DNA of 64,000 bases from Boswellia sacra (lineage: Eukaryota > Streptophyta > Magnoliopsida > Sapindales > Burseraceae): contig SNVD02012234.1 of NCBI GenBank assembly GCA_013180625.2, positions 558,001 through 622,000 on the forward strand. The letters run 5' to 3'. Below are positions 47,740-59,212 of this stretch, piece after piece. A program made the translations under genes and the position numbers. Numbering within the stretch: the stretch's first letter is position 1; each line of letters begins with the position of its first letter. The notes under the pieces are model-generated. The model ran no database searches and was not told the DNA's origin. It was given only the letters and a program-made list of their open reading frames with translations.

Positions 47740-48365
47740 GATGCAGAAACCCACATGCCCCCCTACACTTATCTAGTCCATCATGAATTAATTATTTATA
47801 TAAATCTCTTTTATATAAATCATTTCATAAGTAATCTATTAAGTTATTCTTCTCATGTTTCTTCTGTGATAACCAGACATATAATCCAAATTTCAAAGAA
47901 TTAATCATGCAATTGCAGATAAGACTACCAGATAATGAAAACTTTAATTGAGAGGAAACCGAAACAAAAACCGAAACCAAAGCCAAAACCAACTAGAGAA
48001 TAATGAATTGAGATCGAGACAGCAGCATACCTGAGATCGAGAGACTGATATTATGAGAGTAAAAGCGATACAGAAGCGATTGAGAAGCAACTGGATTAAG
48101 AAATGTAGCAAATTGGCACTGTGAAGTGATCGAGAAGCAAGAAGAGGCGAGAAATTGAATTAAGAAAATTTCCCAATCGATCAATCACACACCCAATCGA
48201 ACAAGCACTCCATACAATAAACAAAATCACACACCAATCAACAAAAATTAACCAAAAACCACCCAATGACACACTACACAACACACCATAAGTCGCACAC
48301 CAATCAAAAAAACCAAAAAACCTAACTTCTCAAATCAAACCCACACACAACACGGCTTTCCTATC
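47740..48365. other. noncoding part of CACTA 1 between captured fragment and tandem repeat
   Basis: Low-complexity AACCGAAACCAAAACC-like runs near 47955-47990 and AC-rich sequence up to 48350. No gene was seen. At 47738 AGCCAGTGGCGATG marks the edge of pectate lyase similarity. Confidence 0.5.
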
Positions 48366-48795
48366 AACAAGGCTTTGTCACATAAAAGCAATGGCGGATA
48401 CAATGACAGCTACAGAAGCGATGGAGATAACAGCAACGACGACAGATAAACACAGCATAGGGGCGATCGATTTTGCGGTAGAGAGAGACGTGGAGGGAGA
48501 CCAAGGGACAAAAAGGCTCTGTTACACAGAAGTGATGGCGGATACAATGGCAGCTGCAAGAGCAATGGAGGTAACAGCAGCGACAGCAGATAAAAACAGC
48601 ATAGGGTAGGTTGATTTTCCTATAGAGAGAGACGCGAAGGGAGACCGAGAAAAAAGGCTCTGTCACACAGAAGCGATGGTAGATACAATGGCAGCTGCAG
48701 GAGCAATGAAGGTAACAGCAACGACGGTGGATAAAAACAACATGGGGCCAGTCGATTTTGCAGTAGAGAGAGAGGCAGAGGGAGACTGAGAGAAA
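48366..48795. repeat. three-copy tandem repeat of about 142 bp near the right end of CACTA 1
   Basis: Copies begin with ATGGCGGATACAATG at 48391 and 48535, and with ATGGTAGATACAATG at 48675 (steps of 144 and 140 bp). Each contains a GCAATGGAGGTAACAGC-like block, ATAAACAGCATAGGG-like sequence and GTAGAGAGAGACG. Both strands are open across it, but this follows from the period. It lies just inside the 5' end relative to the transposase. Confidence 0.9.
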
Positions 48796-48849
48796 AAAAA
48801 ATGTGAAATTTGCAATTAGGTTTAGATGGAAATGTTGGAAAATTTTTAA

Positions 48850-48967
48850 GACCCTTTATACGGCGGTTTATTAAACCGCCGTAAATGTGTTTCCCCAACT
48901 ACCTTTTACGACAATTTTTAAAAACAGCCGCAAAAGGGCGCAGTATATACCTTGCTTTCCTGTAGTG
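48850..48967. repeat. right subterminal and terminal repeats of CACTA 1
   Basis: CGGCGGTTTATTAAACCGCCGTAAA-like palindromic words (about 48861-48885) and AACAGCCGCAAAAGG precede the terminal CCTGTAGTG. Confidence 0.85.
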
Positions 48968-48970
48968 TGA

Positions 48971-50467
48971 GGTAAATAAGGTGGTGTGACCTCATGTATT
49001 ATTCCATGTTGTGCATAGAACTCACCAAATGGTGATTCATACTCTCCACCACGATCACTTCTAATCACCTTAATCTTCTTATTAAGTTGATTTTCAACCT
49101 CATTCTTACAGAGAATAAACTTCTCTATTACTTTGTCCTTGCTTTTCAATAAATACATATAACAATATTTTATGCTATCATTGATAAAAGTAATAAAATA
49201 CATATTGCCACTTCTTGTTTGAACAAATTTCAAATCACAAAAATCACTGTGAGTTAAATCAAGAGGTACAATATTTTTTTTATAGTTTGAAAAGATGATT
49301 TTGTCAATTTTACCTCAACACAAGTTTCACACTTATGTTTTAAATCACTTTGTAAAGCAGGAATATGATTTAAGTTAATTAATCTATGCAATATATCATA
49401 ATTAATATGTCCTAGTCTACCATGCCATAAAAAGGAAGACTCAATCAAATAAATAGAAGAACTAGCTTTATTGATTTTGGGCTTTACAGTTGTTACGTTA
49501 AATTTAAACATACCCTCACTCTCATATCCCTTTCCAACATACACACCACCCTTGGTAAGGGTAAATTTATCTGATTCAAAAACCATGCGAAATCCATGCT
49601 TATTCAGCAATGAACCATATACTAAGTTCTTACGGATTTTTAGCATATACAATACATTATTTAGAGTCAACTCCCTCCCAGAGGTCATCTTTGAATCACT
49701 TTGCCTAGACCTTGTACCTCAGACGTGGATGAGTTATCCATGACGAGTTTCTCCTCATTCTCAATGGGTTCAAAGGTTGTGAACAGACCTTTGTTAGAAC
49801 AAACATGCCTTGTGCTCCAGTTTCAATCCACTATTCCTTTGGGTTGGACCTAACTAGATTGACTTTAGAAACAATTGGGGACATGCTTAGCTCTGATACG
49901 TCTTGTGTGATGTTATTCACCACATTCGATTCATTCTTTTTCCTTCTTCAGAAATCTGTAATCCAAAGCCTTATGACCTATCTTGTCACTGTTGGAGCAC
50001 TTCCCTTAGAATTTCTGTTTCTTGGAAATTCCACCTTTAGGCCCTAGCTTGGACCATTTATTCAACTTGCTCTTCTTTGCCTTAGAGCTTTGACATTGCT
50101 GTACTACATTAGCCTTTACCACTGCAGGAGTTGAGCTTCTCTATTCTGAGCCTCTATTGTCTTCTTCAATACGAAGTTTGACTACTTTAATATGAAGTTT
50201 GACTACTTTAATACGAAGTTTGACTACAAGCTCTTTTATGTTCATCTCATTTCTCTTGTGCTTAGGTAATTCTTGAAATCCTTCCATGCAGGGGGTAGCT
50301 TCTCAATCACAGCTATTGCTTGGAAGGTTTCACTCAGAATCATTCCTTCAGCATATAACTCATAAAGGATCACTTGGATCTCTTGCACTTGACTTATCAC
50401 AATTTTGGGGTCCCCCATCTTATAATTAAGAAAATGGCCCCCCACAAATTTTTTGGACCCAACATCT
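48971..50467 (-). pseudogene. copia gag C-terminal part, gag-pre-integrase and integrase N-terminal part, broken
   Basis: The gag piece (50467-50242) has ISQVQEIQVILYELYAEGM and IEKLPPAWKDFKNYL. The gag-pre-integrase block (49688-49254) reads LNNVLYMLKIRKNLV, WHGRLGHINYDIL and a CETC motif, the usual HHCC zinc finger. Integrase follows with FVQTRSGNMYFITFINDSIK, IKVIRSDRGGEYES and HGIIHEVTPPYLP, ending at the CACTA insertion. The protease region (about 49740-50100) is too decayed to recognise. Several stops separate the blocks. Confidence 0.8.
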
Positions 50468-51733
50468 TGTTATGCAAAAATTCGCAAGTGCACAGAATCG
50501 AAACAAGTAATATAATGTTGAGTGAGTTATCTTTCCCACAAGGATTGGTTATTACTACAAAACTTAATCTAACTATGATTTTATTTGAATAATAAATTTA
50601 TATAGTGAATTTTAAAAAATTAACTAAATAACTAGAACCAAATTAAACACTAATCAAGTAAACAATATTTAAACTAAATATAAGACATAAATTAATGGAT
50701 TAAGCTCCAGGGTATCATGTTTCATCTAAGTTATCCACTCTATTATTCAATCCAATTCAATTAATGTTCATCAATCTTGTTGCCAATCAATTTCTCTAAG
50801 GTAATTATTATTCTTTCTCAAGCAATAACAATTATAATAGGGAGAATCATATATTTGTCTTATCTAACAATCTATAATTATCCATTAAGCACAATAAATC
50901 ATATAGGGTTGCACAAATCATAATTATATTTTTATATCATGTGAGTTTATGGTGAATTAATGAAGAACTAATATAAATTAACTTCTCAGACTAATTTATA
51001 TCTCAAATCATGCAATAGTTGGTCAGACCATCACAAGCATTAAGGACATGAATAATACACTCAACAAAAATTGAATAAACATCAATATATTGAATTGAAT
51101 AAATAGAGTATTAAAGTTGGCTACATCCTAACCCTAGAAAAAGAGATTTAGTTCATAATGTAAAGAAAAACAACACAAGAAAATCACGTAGCATTCATAG
51201 AGTACAAAGAAGGAAGAAAGACTTAGAGAACTTGAAGATTTCTTGAAGATTCACTCTTAAATTGTGCCTCCAAGAGTTGTAGCTTGCTTTTTTGCCTCAT
51301 AAGCACCTCTAATTACGCCTCTAATATCTAGAAAAGACCTAAAATATGCCTATTTATATTGTACATGAGAAAGAAGTCAAATCCGGAGTGAAATAGGAAT
51401 CTTGAAATTTTCCAGAATTGCACTTGTGTAAGAGTGTAGATACAGTGGCGCAGGAGCCCCAACTTTCTGGTTTCGGGTGATTTTTTTTGTATTTCATACC
51501 GTGGCACCATCTGGCTTGTGCTGGAGCACCAAATCTCTAATTTGAAGATTCGAAACTTTTCCTCTTTTTGGCTCTTTTTACTCCTATTTTTGCTATGCTT
51601 TATTATAAATTGAATTTACATCCAAAAATCTGAAATTCACCAAAATAGGACATTATTTTCCTTTTATTTTGCTCAAGAACTAATCAAAAATTAAATTTAA
51701 GGTTAATAAATTAGTGAATAAAATTTACTAACA
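50468..51733 (-). repeat. 3' LTR of the Athila-type element
   Basis: 1266 bp with TGTTA...TAACA ends. AT-rich with no coding potential. Adjacent at 51760-51800 is a short duplication of CTAGTCCTCGAGCAAAAC, a word often found beside Athila polypurine tracts. Confidence 0.75.
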
Positions 51734-52900
51734 AATACCCTCAAACTTAATATTTTGCTAGTCCTCGAGCAAAACTAGTCCTCGAGCAAAACGAAAAACA
51801 ATCAATAAGAGTAACAAATATAGTTAGATCAAAAATTGCTTATGCAAAGTCAAACTTGTACTTAACACTGCGATTGGTCTAAAAAATTGCATCATTTATA
51901 ACTTAAGAGAGATTTCAAACTCGCACAACCATCTAGGATTCTCCTCAAAATCAATCAAGTCGATTTCCAATTCCTCGAGTGTGCGTGATGAGTCAATCTC
52001 ACATCGTTGAGCGCAATTCAAATGAGATTATGCAACAAAATGAGTCAAATAAAATATCTATGTGTAGTATGAAAACTAAGACTCCATAAGCTTGCTAGTT
52101 ATGCTACTCTCCACTAATGTAGACCAACTTAACATCAAGGATGAAAAGGACTTTTCTAAGCTTACAATGTATGGCTAGGGTGATAAGGGTATGGAAAAGG
52201 GTCAAAATTTTTTTTTTTCGATTCAATGTACTCATAAAGCACATAAAATCTCTCAAAACTTCATAAACGTTTCCCTTCACCAACCCATATTTTAAATAAA
52301 ACTCCTTCAAGCTTAAACTAACTCTCATTTCCCCTTTTTGTGCTTCTTTGTGTTTGAACACCTATTCATTATTATAGCAAATGCACGTATCACCCTTATA
52401 TTATCAGCTCTTTTATTTGATTGCAAGACTCTATCTCTCTCTCTCTCTCTCTCGAACAAGTGAATAGTGTAATGTTGATTCCCTCAAGCTTTCTTTTTAG
52501 TTTTTGTAACAAGCTTTCAGCTAGTAACTCCCAAGCTAATTGGCCTTAGGGTACTAGATGTTAAGACATTCCTAAGAGCTTACTTGATTAAACTAAAAAG
52601 GTTACGAAATCTACTTATCAGATTATTGTTATTATTCTTTTTATTTTTTTAATAGAGAGAATAATGCAAAAATATGAATGTACAATGAACTGAAACTTCA
52701 ATCAAACTCATCATGTAATTCCAAAACTGTGTATCCAACAATTTACATAGCCATCTTGAGCTGGAAATTTGCCTGAAAAACACTAACACACAGCATGAAT
52801 GCATATATAAAATTTAAAATGGAAAAACACACTTGAAAACAAAGAAAACAGTTAAGCAACTAAGGAAAAATATTAAGTCTAACATAGCTTGGGTTGCCTT
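51734..52900. other. 3' untranslated region of the Athila-type element
   Basis: Noncoding DNA between integrase and LTR, as is usual for Athila elements, with a (TC)n run at about 52434-52453. No gene is recognised. Confidence 0.55.
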
Positions 52901-55880
52901 CTAAGAAGTGCTTTGTTTTTTGCCTTCAGCTGGATTCTGTCCCTCAAACTTCGTCAAGCAATGTGGTGCTTTTATAGGGTTCCACTTCACCACTCATGTA
53001 GTTTTTTAATCTTTGACCATTGACCTTGAATGGAGTCTTACCCGGTTGTCCAATCTCCACTACACCATATGGAAAAACTTTGAATACTGTTAAAGGATTG
53101 GACTAGCATGATTTGAGTTTTCCTGGAAATAACCACAATCATGAGTTGTATAGAAAGACATTTTGACCAGGATAGAAGGTTTGCTAGAGAATTTGTTTGT
53201 CATACCATGCCTTGGTCCTCTCTTTGTAGATTTCTATATTTTCATACGCTTCATTACGAAACTCTTCCAGCTCATTTATCTACAACAGCCATTTCTCACC
53301 AACTTTTTCCAAATCCATGTTCAGTTGCTTAATTGCCCAAAAAGCTCTATGCTCCAACTCGACCGGTAGATGACATGCCTTCCCAAAAACTAGTCGGTAG
53401 GGAGACATTCCAATTTATGTCTTGTAGGTTGTCCGATATGCCCATAACGCATAATCCAACTTTCTTGCCTAATCTTTTCGTGAGTTTGCAACAATCTTTT
53501 CTAGAATTCTGTTCACCTCATGATTTGAGATCTATGCTTAGCCATTGGTTTGTGGATGCCAAGCAAGAGCTTTCCTATGGTTCACATCGCATTTAGACAA
53601 GAGAACTGTGAATTGCTTGTTGCAAAAGTGTGTATCTTTATCGCTTATAATAGTCCTTGGCGTACCAAACCTTGTAAAAATGTGCGTTCTTAAGAAGTTA
53701 AGCACCACTTTACCATCACGGGTTGGCGTTGCCACTGCTTCTACCCATTTTGACATATAGTCCACTGCCAAGAGGATATACTTGTTGTTGTAGGAGGATG
53801 GAAACGGTCCTATGAAGTCAATACCCTAAACATCGAACAACTCTACTTCCAGTATAGTCTTCAATGGTATCTCATTTCACTTGAAAATATTGCCTATTCT
53901 TTGACACCTATCACAATTGGCAATGAATTTATGAGCATCCTTGAATAAAGTAGGCCAAAAGAAACCTGATTGAAGAACTTTTGCTGTAGTCCTTTGTCCT
54001 CTAAAGTGACCTCCACACTCTAGTGCATGGCAGTGTTTTAAAATGTCTTCCATCTCTTCTTCTGGTACACATCTTCTTATCACTTGATCTGCACAATATC
54101 GATATAGAATAGGATCATCCCAAAAATAATATTTGACATCGGCGAAGAATTTCTTTTTTTGTTGATGGGAAAGGCCTGGTGGAATAATTTTTGCAACAAA
54201 AAAGTTCATAAAATCTGTAAACCATGGACAGGTTTGGTTGGAAGACACAACAAATAGTTACTCATATAAAAAGTGATCATCAATAGACTGTATGTGTTCT
54301 TCTTGTTCATCCAGCAGTGTTAAATGAGAAAGATGATCAATCACCAAATTCTTCGTGCCTTTCTTGTCTCTAATCTCTAAATCAAATTCTTGTAGTAGCG
54401 GTACCCATCAAATGAGTCTAGGCTATGCATCTTTCTTGGTCATAAGGTACTTAATGGCTGAATGATCAATGTACACAATCACCTTGTCACTAATCAAATA
54501 CGGCCTAAACCTTTTGAAAACAAATACAATAACTAGCAACTCTTTTTCAGTTGTGGCATAGTTGAGTTGAGCATCGTTGAGAGTACAACTAGCCTAATTT
54601 ATGGCATGAAAAACCTTGTTTCGTTGTTGCCCACACATTAGTTTGAATGGCAACTTCTAATTCGGTGCTACCACAATAAGGGTTGTCACCAACTTCGCTT
54701 TTAGAGTCTCAAAAGCCTGCAAACAGCTGCTATCAAACACAAATAGGTTATTTTGCACAAGTAAATTCAAAAGTGGCTTGGAAGTGTCCTAAGAAACTTA
54801 TAGTCCCTTTTACTGATGTTGTTAGTGGCAGTTTTTCTATAGTCTCTATTTTAGCCCCATCGACCTCAATTCCTAATGATGATATTTTATGGCCTAGGAC
54901 TATTCCTTTCTTGACCATAAAGTGACACTTTTCCCAATTTAGAACCAGGTTAGTTCCCTCACATCTCTTAAGAACTGACTTTAAGTTGTCTAAGCATTGG
55001 TCAAAGGTTTTTCTAAAGACTGAAAAATCATCCATGAACAATTCAATTTTTTTTCTCAATCATATCAAAAAATATAGCCATCATAAATCTTTGAAATGTG
55101 GTTAGGGCAATACACAACCCAAAGGGCATTATCCTAAAAGCAAATGTACCATAGGGGTAAGTAAAGGTGGTTTTCTCTTGGTCTTTGGGTGCTATAGCAA
55201 TTTGATTGTATCCGGAATAGCTATCCAAGAAACAATAATATTCATGTCCAGCCAACCTATCTAGCATTTGATCAACAATAGGTAGAGGAAAGTGATCTTT
55301 ATTAGTAGCTTTGTTCAATTTCCTATATTCTATGCAAATACGCCACCCAGTGACCGTACAAGTTAGAATTAACTCATAATTTTCATTCTTTACAACTGTC
55401 ATCCCTCTCTTTTTAGGCACTATCTGAACTAGAGTAACCTATGAGTTTTCTGATATGGGGTAAATTACCCCTACATCAAACCATTTTAAAACTTCAGCTC
55501 TAACTACCTCTTTCATGGTGGGATTTAGTCTTTTTTATGCATCTAATGATGGTTTACAATTCTCTTTCATGAGAATTCTATGTATGCACATTGAAGGAAT
55601 AATTCCTCTTAAATCAGATATAGACCATCCTATAGCAATTTTATGCTCTCTTAGCACCCATAACAGTTTTTCTACCTCTACATTAGTCAAGTTAAATGAT
55701 ATAATAACTGGAAGTGTAGATGACTCCCCAAGATAAGCATATTTAAGATGACTAGATTATTGTTTTAACTCAATGGACTGATAGTTTTTTAATAGAAGGT
55801 AAAGGTCTTGAAGGTCCTTGTCCTAATGGCGCATAATATTTTCTATTATTTGGCCCAAAAGAATCGATCCAATTTATATA
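52900..55880 (-). pseudogene. Athila-type pol (RT, RNase H, integrase), broken
   Basis: From right to left: a pre-RT segment (YAYLGESSTLPVIISF-like, then VLREHKIAIGWSISDLRGI), then RT (VPKKRGMTVVKNENYEL, TGWRICIEYRKLNKATNKDH, LDSYSGYNQIAIAPKDQEKT, MPFGLC, catalytic LFMDDFSVF). A decayed RNase H occupies about 54740-54330. The integrase zinc finger follows (IIPPGLSHQQKKKFFADVKY, RRCVPEEEMEDIL, CDRCQRIGNIFK) at 54248-53877. The core has [14 protein letters not shown] and [12 protein letters not shown], and the C-terminal part (LFPGKLKS, then VEIGQPGKTPFKVNGQRLKNY) lies near 53120-52990. Wording and order match Athila. Stops and frame changes occur throughout. Confidence 0.87.
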
Positions 55881-55896
55881 CACTACAAGAAATTTT
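55881..55896 (+). repeat. CACTA-type terminal sequence
   Basis: CACTACAAGAAATTTT, directly following TTATATA of the Athila sequence. CACTACAAGAAA is a very common terminus of plant CACTA elements. The partner lies outside the window. Confidence 0.7.
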
Positions 55897-56299
55897 GAAA
55901 TTCTTGACACATTAGTTTTTATATATTTGACCATTTTTTGTAAAACCGTAAAATATGATGTGCCCAAAAAAAGTCAACCTACTTTTTGTTTATATTTGAC
56001 ACTATTAATTTTTATTTTATTTACGAATTTACCATCCTATATATATTATCTTTTCATTCCCTCTTTTTCTTTTGCCCTAAATCGCTTTCCCTCCACTCTT
56101 TCCGTCGTTCTCTCGCTTTCTCCTTTGCTTTGCGGCTCAATCCCTTATCTCCCTCACTCGATCAATCTTTCTCTTTTTCAATCGACTCTCAGCGGCTCAA
56201 TCCCTCATATCCCTTGCTCCCTATTCACCGGTTTCTCTTCCTCAATCCTTCACTTAGGTCGATCGGTCACTGGTTTCTCCATCACCGTTTTCTCTCAAG

Positions 56300-56315
56300 T
56301 TCATGTAAGCTTCTC

Positions 56316-56356
<41 letters not shown>

Positions 56357-56416
56357 CCCCTCTCGCTCTCCATTCTCTTTGATTTTCCTGGTGCAGTGGG
56401 TTTTTTTTTTCTTTCT
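56300..56416. repeat. (CT)n tract and module A of CACTA 2
   Basis: A CT-dinucleotide tract (about 56310-56360), then CTCGCTCTCCATTCTCTTTG and TTTTCCTGGTGCAGTGGG. The same module recurs at 61470-61543. Open frames through the CT tract are compositional. Confidence 0.85.
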
Positions 56417-56528
56417 TCACCTTTCTCTGAATAGATAGATAATCACAACCTCAATTGCATATGAAAAACTTGATTCATAGGAAGATTTGAACTGAATTGT
56501 ATCTGGGTGGAGCTCCGATAAAGAATCC

Positions 56529-57779
56529 ATGGATGCAAACCCGGTTTCTAGCCTGTTCAACATCTTGGAGATTTATCAACGATACTGTGATATGTAATCA
56601 ATTTTCACTCTTAGCTTATTTTCTTCGATATAAGCTTCGTAGAACCTTCGTTTCGTATTATAATTAGTTGTCTGATTAAATTTTTGTTTTGAAATTGGTT
56701 AATTAAAGTAAAGATTATATCTTTTGTGGTAATTTATTGTATATTTTTTGGTTTTAAAGGCGATGGTGGTTGCCTCTTTGTGTTTGTTTCAATCTTTGGT
56801 TCGTTCTTCAGATGGTTTTGAAGTTTTTCTCAGTTGGGTTGTTGGGTAATTGCTGGAATTTAGTGTTGAGGAGGAAATGATTGTAATGTGATGAGTTTGT
56901 GGTTGAGAAAATTGTTTGCTTTTTGTTTTGATTGTTTAGGTCTAAGAGGGCTAGGGTTTTGGGTTTTATTTCCTGGCTTCTTGCTGCTTTTTTATTAGTT
57001 TCTGTAATGGATTGAATGGGGTACATTAGATTTATGTTGTGTCTTGGTTGTTGTATGAAAGAAGGTATTTTCTTTTAATAGTTTAATATGATTTAAAGAT
57101 CGAAGAAGAGATGGGGGTGTATGGTTTGTTAGTTATTATACTTATCAAAGAAAAGGAAGTTGTTATAGAGTTGAATTTTTTGCTCGATTTGCAGACATTA
57201 AATCGCAAATGGTGGATGTTTGTGGAGAAGATCACAGGCAAGAAGATGAATTGCAAAAAGCTAAGTTATCAAGGGAGGCTTTGGCAGAGCTCCTAAACTT
57301 GGTTGAATCAGCAGTGCATACAAGGTACGCATATCATATGCCAATTGCAAGTTGACCATTGTGCTCACAGTGATCGTCATTGTTAGCATTGAGCATGGAC
57401 ATGAAAAAGTGACTGTTGTAATCTTTTATTTTGGGTCTTAAAAAGAAGAATATTAGAATTTTATAACTTGAAATTACTAGCTTAATTGTTGAACCTTCTC
57501 TGGTTGCTCAATGGTTTTAGAAAGTATTTGTGTGCCCCCAGACCATACTCACATGATAAAACTATTAGAAAAATTAATTGTAACAGTGCGGCAAATTTCT
57601 AATGAGGTTTAGACATGTTAAATGCTCATGGGGTTAATATGCTTCAGCATTTTGAGTATTCAAATATCACTTTATGGTAATATACTATCCATTGTTGCGT
57701 CATCTAAACATTTAATCTTTTATGGTGTTTCTATGGCAGGATTTCGGTTTTTGATAAACTTTTCAAGCTCATGTCACAG
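56529..57779 (+). pseudogene. captured 5' fragment of an unrecognised host gene
   Basis: Three exon-like pieces join in phase. Exon 1 (56529-56589) starts at ATG with MDANPVSSLFNILEIYQRYC. Exon 2 (57195-57324) reads DIKSQMVDVCGEDHRQEDEL, then SREALAELLNLVESAVHTR. Exon 3 (57740-57779) reads ISVFDKLFKLMSQR. Exon 1's donor appears changed from GT to AT at 56590; the other sites are GT-AG. The protein is helical and charged, possibly coiled coil. I do not know the family. The fragment stops where module C begins, so it was probably inserted within a pre-existing element module. Confidence 0.6.
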
Positions 57780-57865
57780 CGGGTTTGCTACAGTTAGAAG
57801 GGCTAGTTTGCATGTGTGCATCGGGAATGAGAAAAGGGCTTTCGAAACTTTATATCTATATTTCA
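57779..57865. repeat. module C of CACTA 2
   Basis: GGGTTTGCTACAG ... TTTGCATGTGTGCATCGGGA ... AAAAGGGCTTTCG. The same block recurs at about 61567-61630, where it lacks 13 bp (TTAGAAGGGCTAG) and is joined directly to module A. Confidence 0.85.
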
Positions 57866-59212
57866 TTTCTTGCTTGCTTGCTTGCCTAGGCCTTTGTTTT
57901 CAAATTGGTGTTTTCACAACTGTGCCTATGGTTCTTGGCTTCATACTTGAACAGGGTTTCTTGAGGGTAATTTCCTGTCCAATGCATGTTTTTCTAAGTT
58001 TAAATTTATTATTAACCCTCATATGAAGTGTTATTAGTTGCTGTTTTTCTAATGTTTCATGAATAACGAGCTTATGCTTTTTTCCCCCATGACACAAAGG
58101 ATGAATTCTTTTCATCTGACATTAGATTTTTTATTTTAGCCTCTTTTTAAACATATTAAAAATTAAAGTTACAACCTTTACAACTGCCCTCGCTGCTCTG
58201 AAGATTGACTTTGGGGGAAAATTCATGGATGGTGTAGTTTACTGATTATTGAAACCTAATATAGTTTATCAGCAGTTCATAAATTTATACTCTTAAAGAG
58301 TAAATGCATACAAATGAAGACTGAAATATTTGAATTTTGTTCAACAGAAGTCTTAGAGCTCTATAAATCTCTTTAGATGCCATTTCATTGCTTGGTTAAG
58401 ACTTCGTGTCTGTTGTTTAGTTGGTGTATGGACTTTGTTTCCTCTTTATTTATTAATCGATATTTTTATGAAGTAGTTTCTTTGTAGAAATTTTTTTTTG
58501 TTCTTTTAGACATCTGAGGTCAAAATATATGTAATATCCAACTACTAGCACATACACTTCTTTGAATTCGATAATATTGTATATAGAAGGTCAAAATTGT
58601 TCTGAAATTAAAAAAAGAAAAAATCTATAATATTGAAGTCATGCTCAGCTATGTCTTGTTTGAGCTTCCAAGAAGCTAGCTTATAAATTAAGTGCCACAT
58701 GAGACATGTTAGTAATTGTTATATTAAAGAGTCAAATATGGTAAACTAATTAAACCCTAAAGGAAGCTCCACTGCCCACTCCCCCACTGGCCACCTGCTT
58801 TCTATGTTTTAAGTCTTATGCTAGGTGTTGTGTTAAATCATTTCTTTTGCATTAATATGAATATGAAGTACCATCTCTTTTACATGAATTGCATGAAAAA
58901 CTTAGGTAGGAAATTAAATCATTTCATTTGATTGATCCCAAGAACTATGCTACATCAGCTACTAAGATATTAGATGCCATCCTCTTAATGTTTCTCTATT
59001 ATGTTCGATATTCTATGTTTTTGATAGTAAACTTATCTGTTAGAAATATATGAAGTTAAATGATGTGATGTAAAGATTAAAAGTACCTAGATATAATGGC
59101 CTGAAAATTACGTGGTCAGTTTCCCTGTTGATTTTAAGCCTACCTCGATGTCTTGTATTTGTTTGCCATACTAGCATATGCGTTGCATTTCACATGGTAA
59201 TATTGAATTTCC
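57866..59212. other. noncoding stretch between captured fragments
   Basis: AT-rich sequence without a recognised exon. It may include introns or flanks of the captured antiporter gene upstream of its first recognisable exon. A short block near 58180-58240 (GCCCTCGCTGCTCTGAAG) is GC-richer but unassigned. Confidence 0.45.

Larger units (their letters stand above)
38381..48967 (-). mobile_element. CACTA (En/Spm) DNA transposon, complete ends, degenerate genes
   Basis: Left end CACTACAACATGGAGG, right end ...GCTTTCCTGTAGTG (inverted CACTACAGGAAAGC), 3 bp target duplication TGA (38378-38380 and 48968-48970), 10,587 bp. Subterminal zones carry repeated ACGGCGGTTT / AAACCGCCGTAAA words, as expected for transposase-binding repeats of CACTA elements. 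Two minus-strand gene regions resemble the two CACTA products: a TNP2-type transposase (about 44686-41312) and a TNPA/PttA-type protein (about 40927-39038). Both contain stops. The right third also carries a captured pectate lyase fragment and a tandem repeat block. It is inserted in the integrase region of the copia element. Confidence 0.93.
35185..50467 (-). mobile_element. Ty1/copia retrotransposon, 5' truncated and split by a CACTA element
   Basis: Minus-strand copia domains run from right to left: gag end (50470-50242), gag-pre-integrase zinc finger, integrase, RT, RNase H, polypurine tract, 3' LTR. This order (integrase before RT) defines Ty1/copia. The integrase is interrupted by the CACTA transposon at 38381-48967; the reading frame agrees on both sides of the TGA duplication. 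The gag N terminus and 5' LTR are missing because an Athila element begins at 50468. The copia element lies where homology to HST pseudogene exon 5 ends. Many stops, frameshifts and a mutated RT active site show it is dead. Confidence 0.85.
50468..55880 (-). mobile_element. Athila-type Ty3/gypsy element, 3' part only
   Basis: The 3' LTR (50468-51733) begins TGTTATGCAAAAATTCGC and ends TTTACTAACA on the plus strand. On the minus strand a polypurine-like AAGTTTGAGGGTATT precedes the LTR start TGTTAGTAAATT. Minus-strand pol pieces further right are of the Athila lineage. Gag and the 5' LTR are absent because a CACTA-type terminus begins at 55881. It is inserted in the copia gag. Numerous stops. 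Confidence 0.82.

Noticed and set aside
48364..48666. Cys-rich minus frame and Ala/Thr-rich plus frame
   Set aside because: Both follow the 142 bp tandem repeat; neither has family similarity or a credible start context.
55927..56438. 150-codon Ser/Leu-rich frames
   Set aside because: Compositional product of the CT-rich tract; two overlapping frames are equally open.
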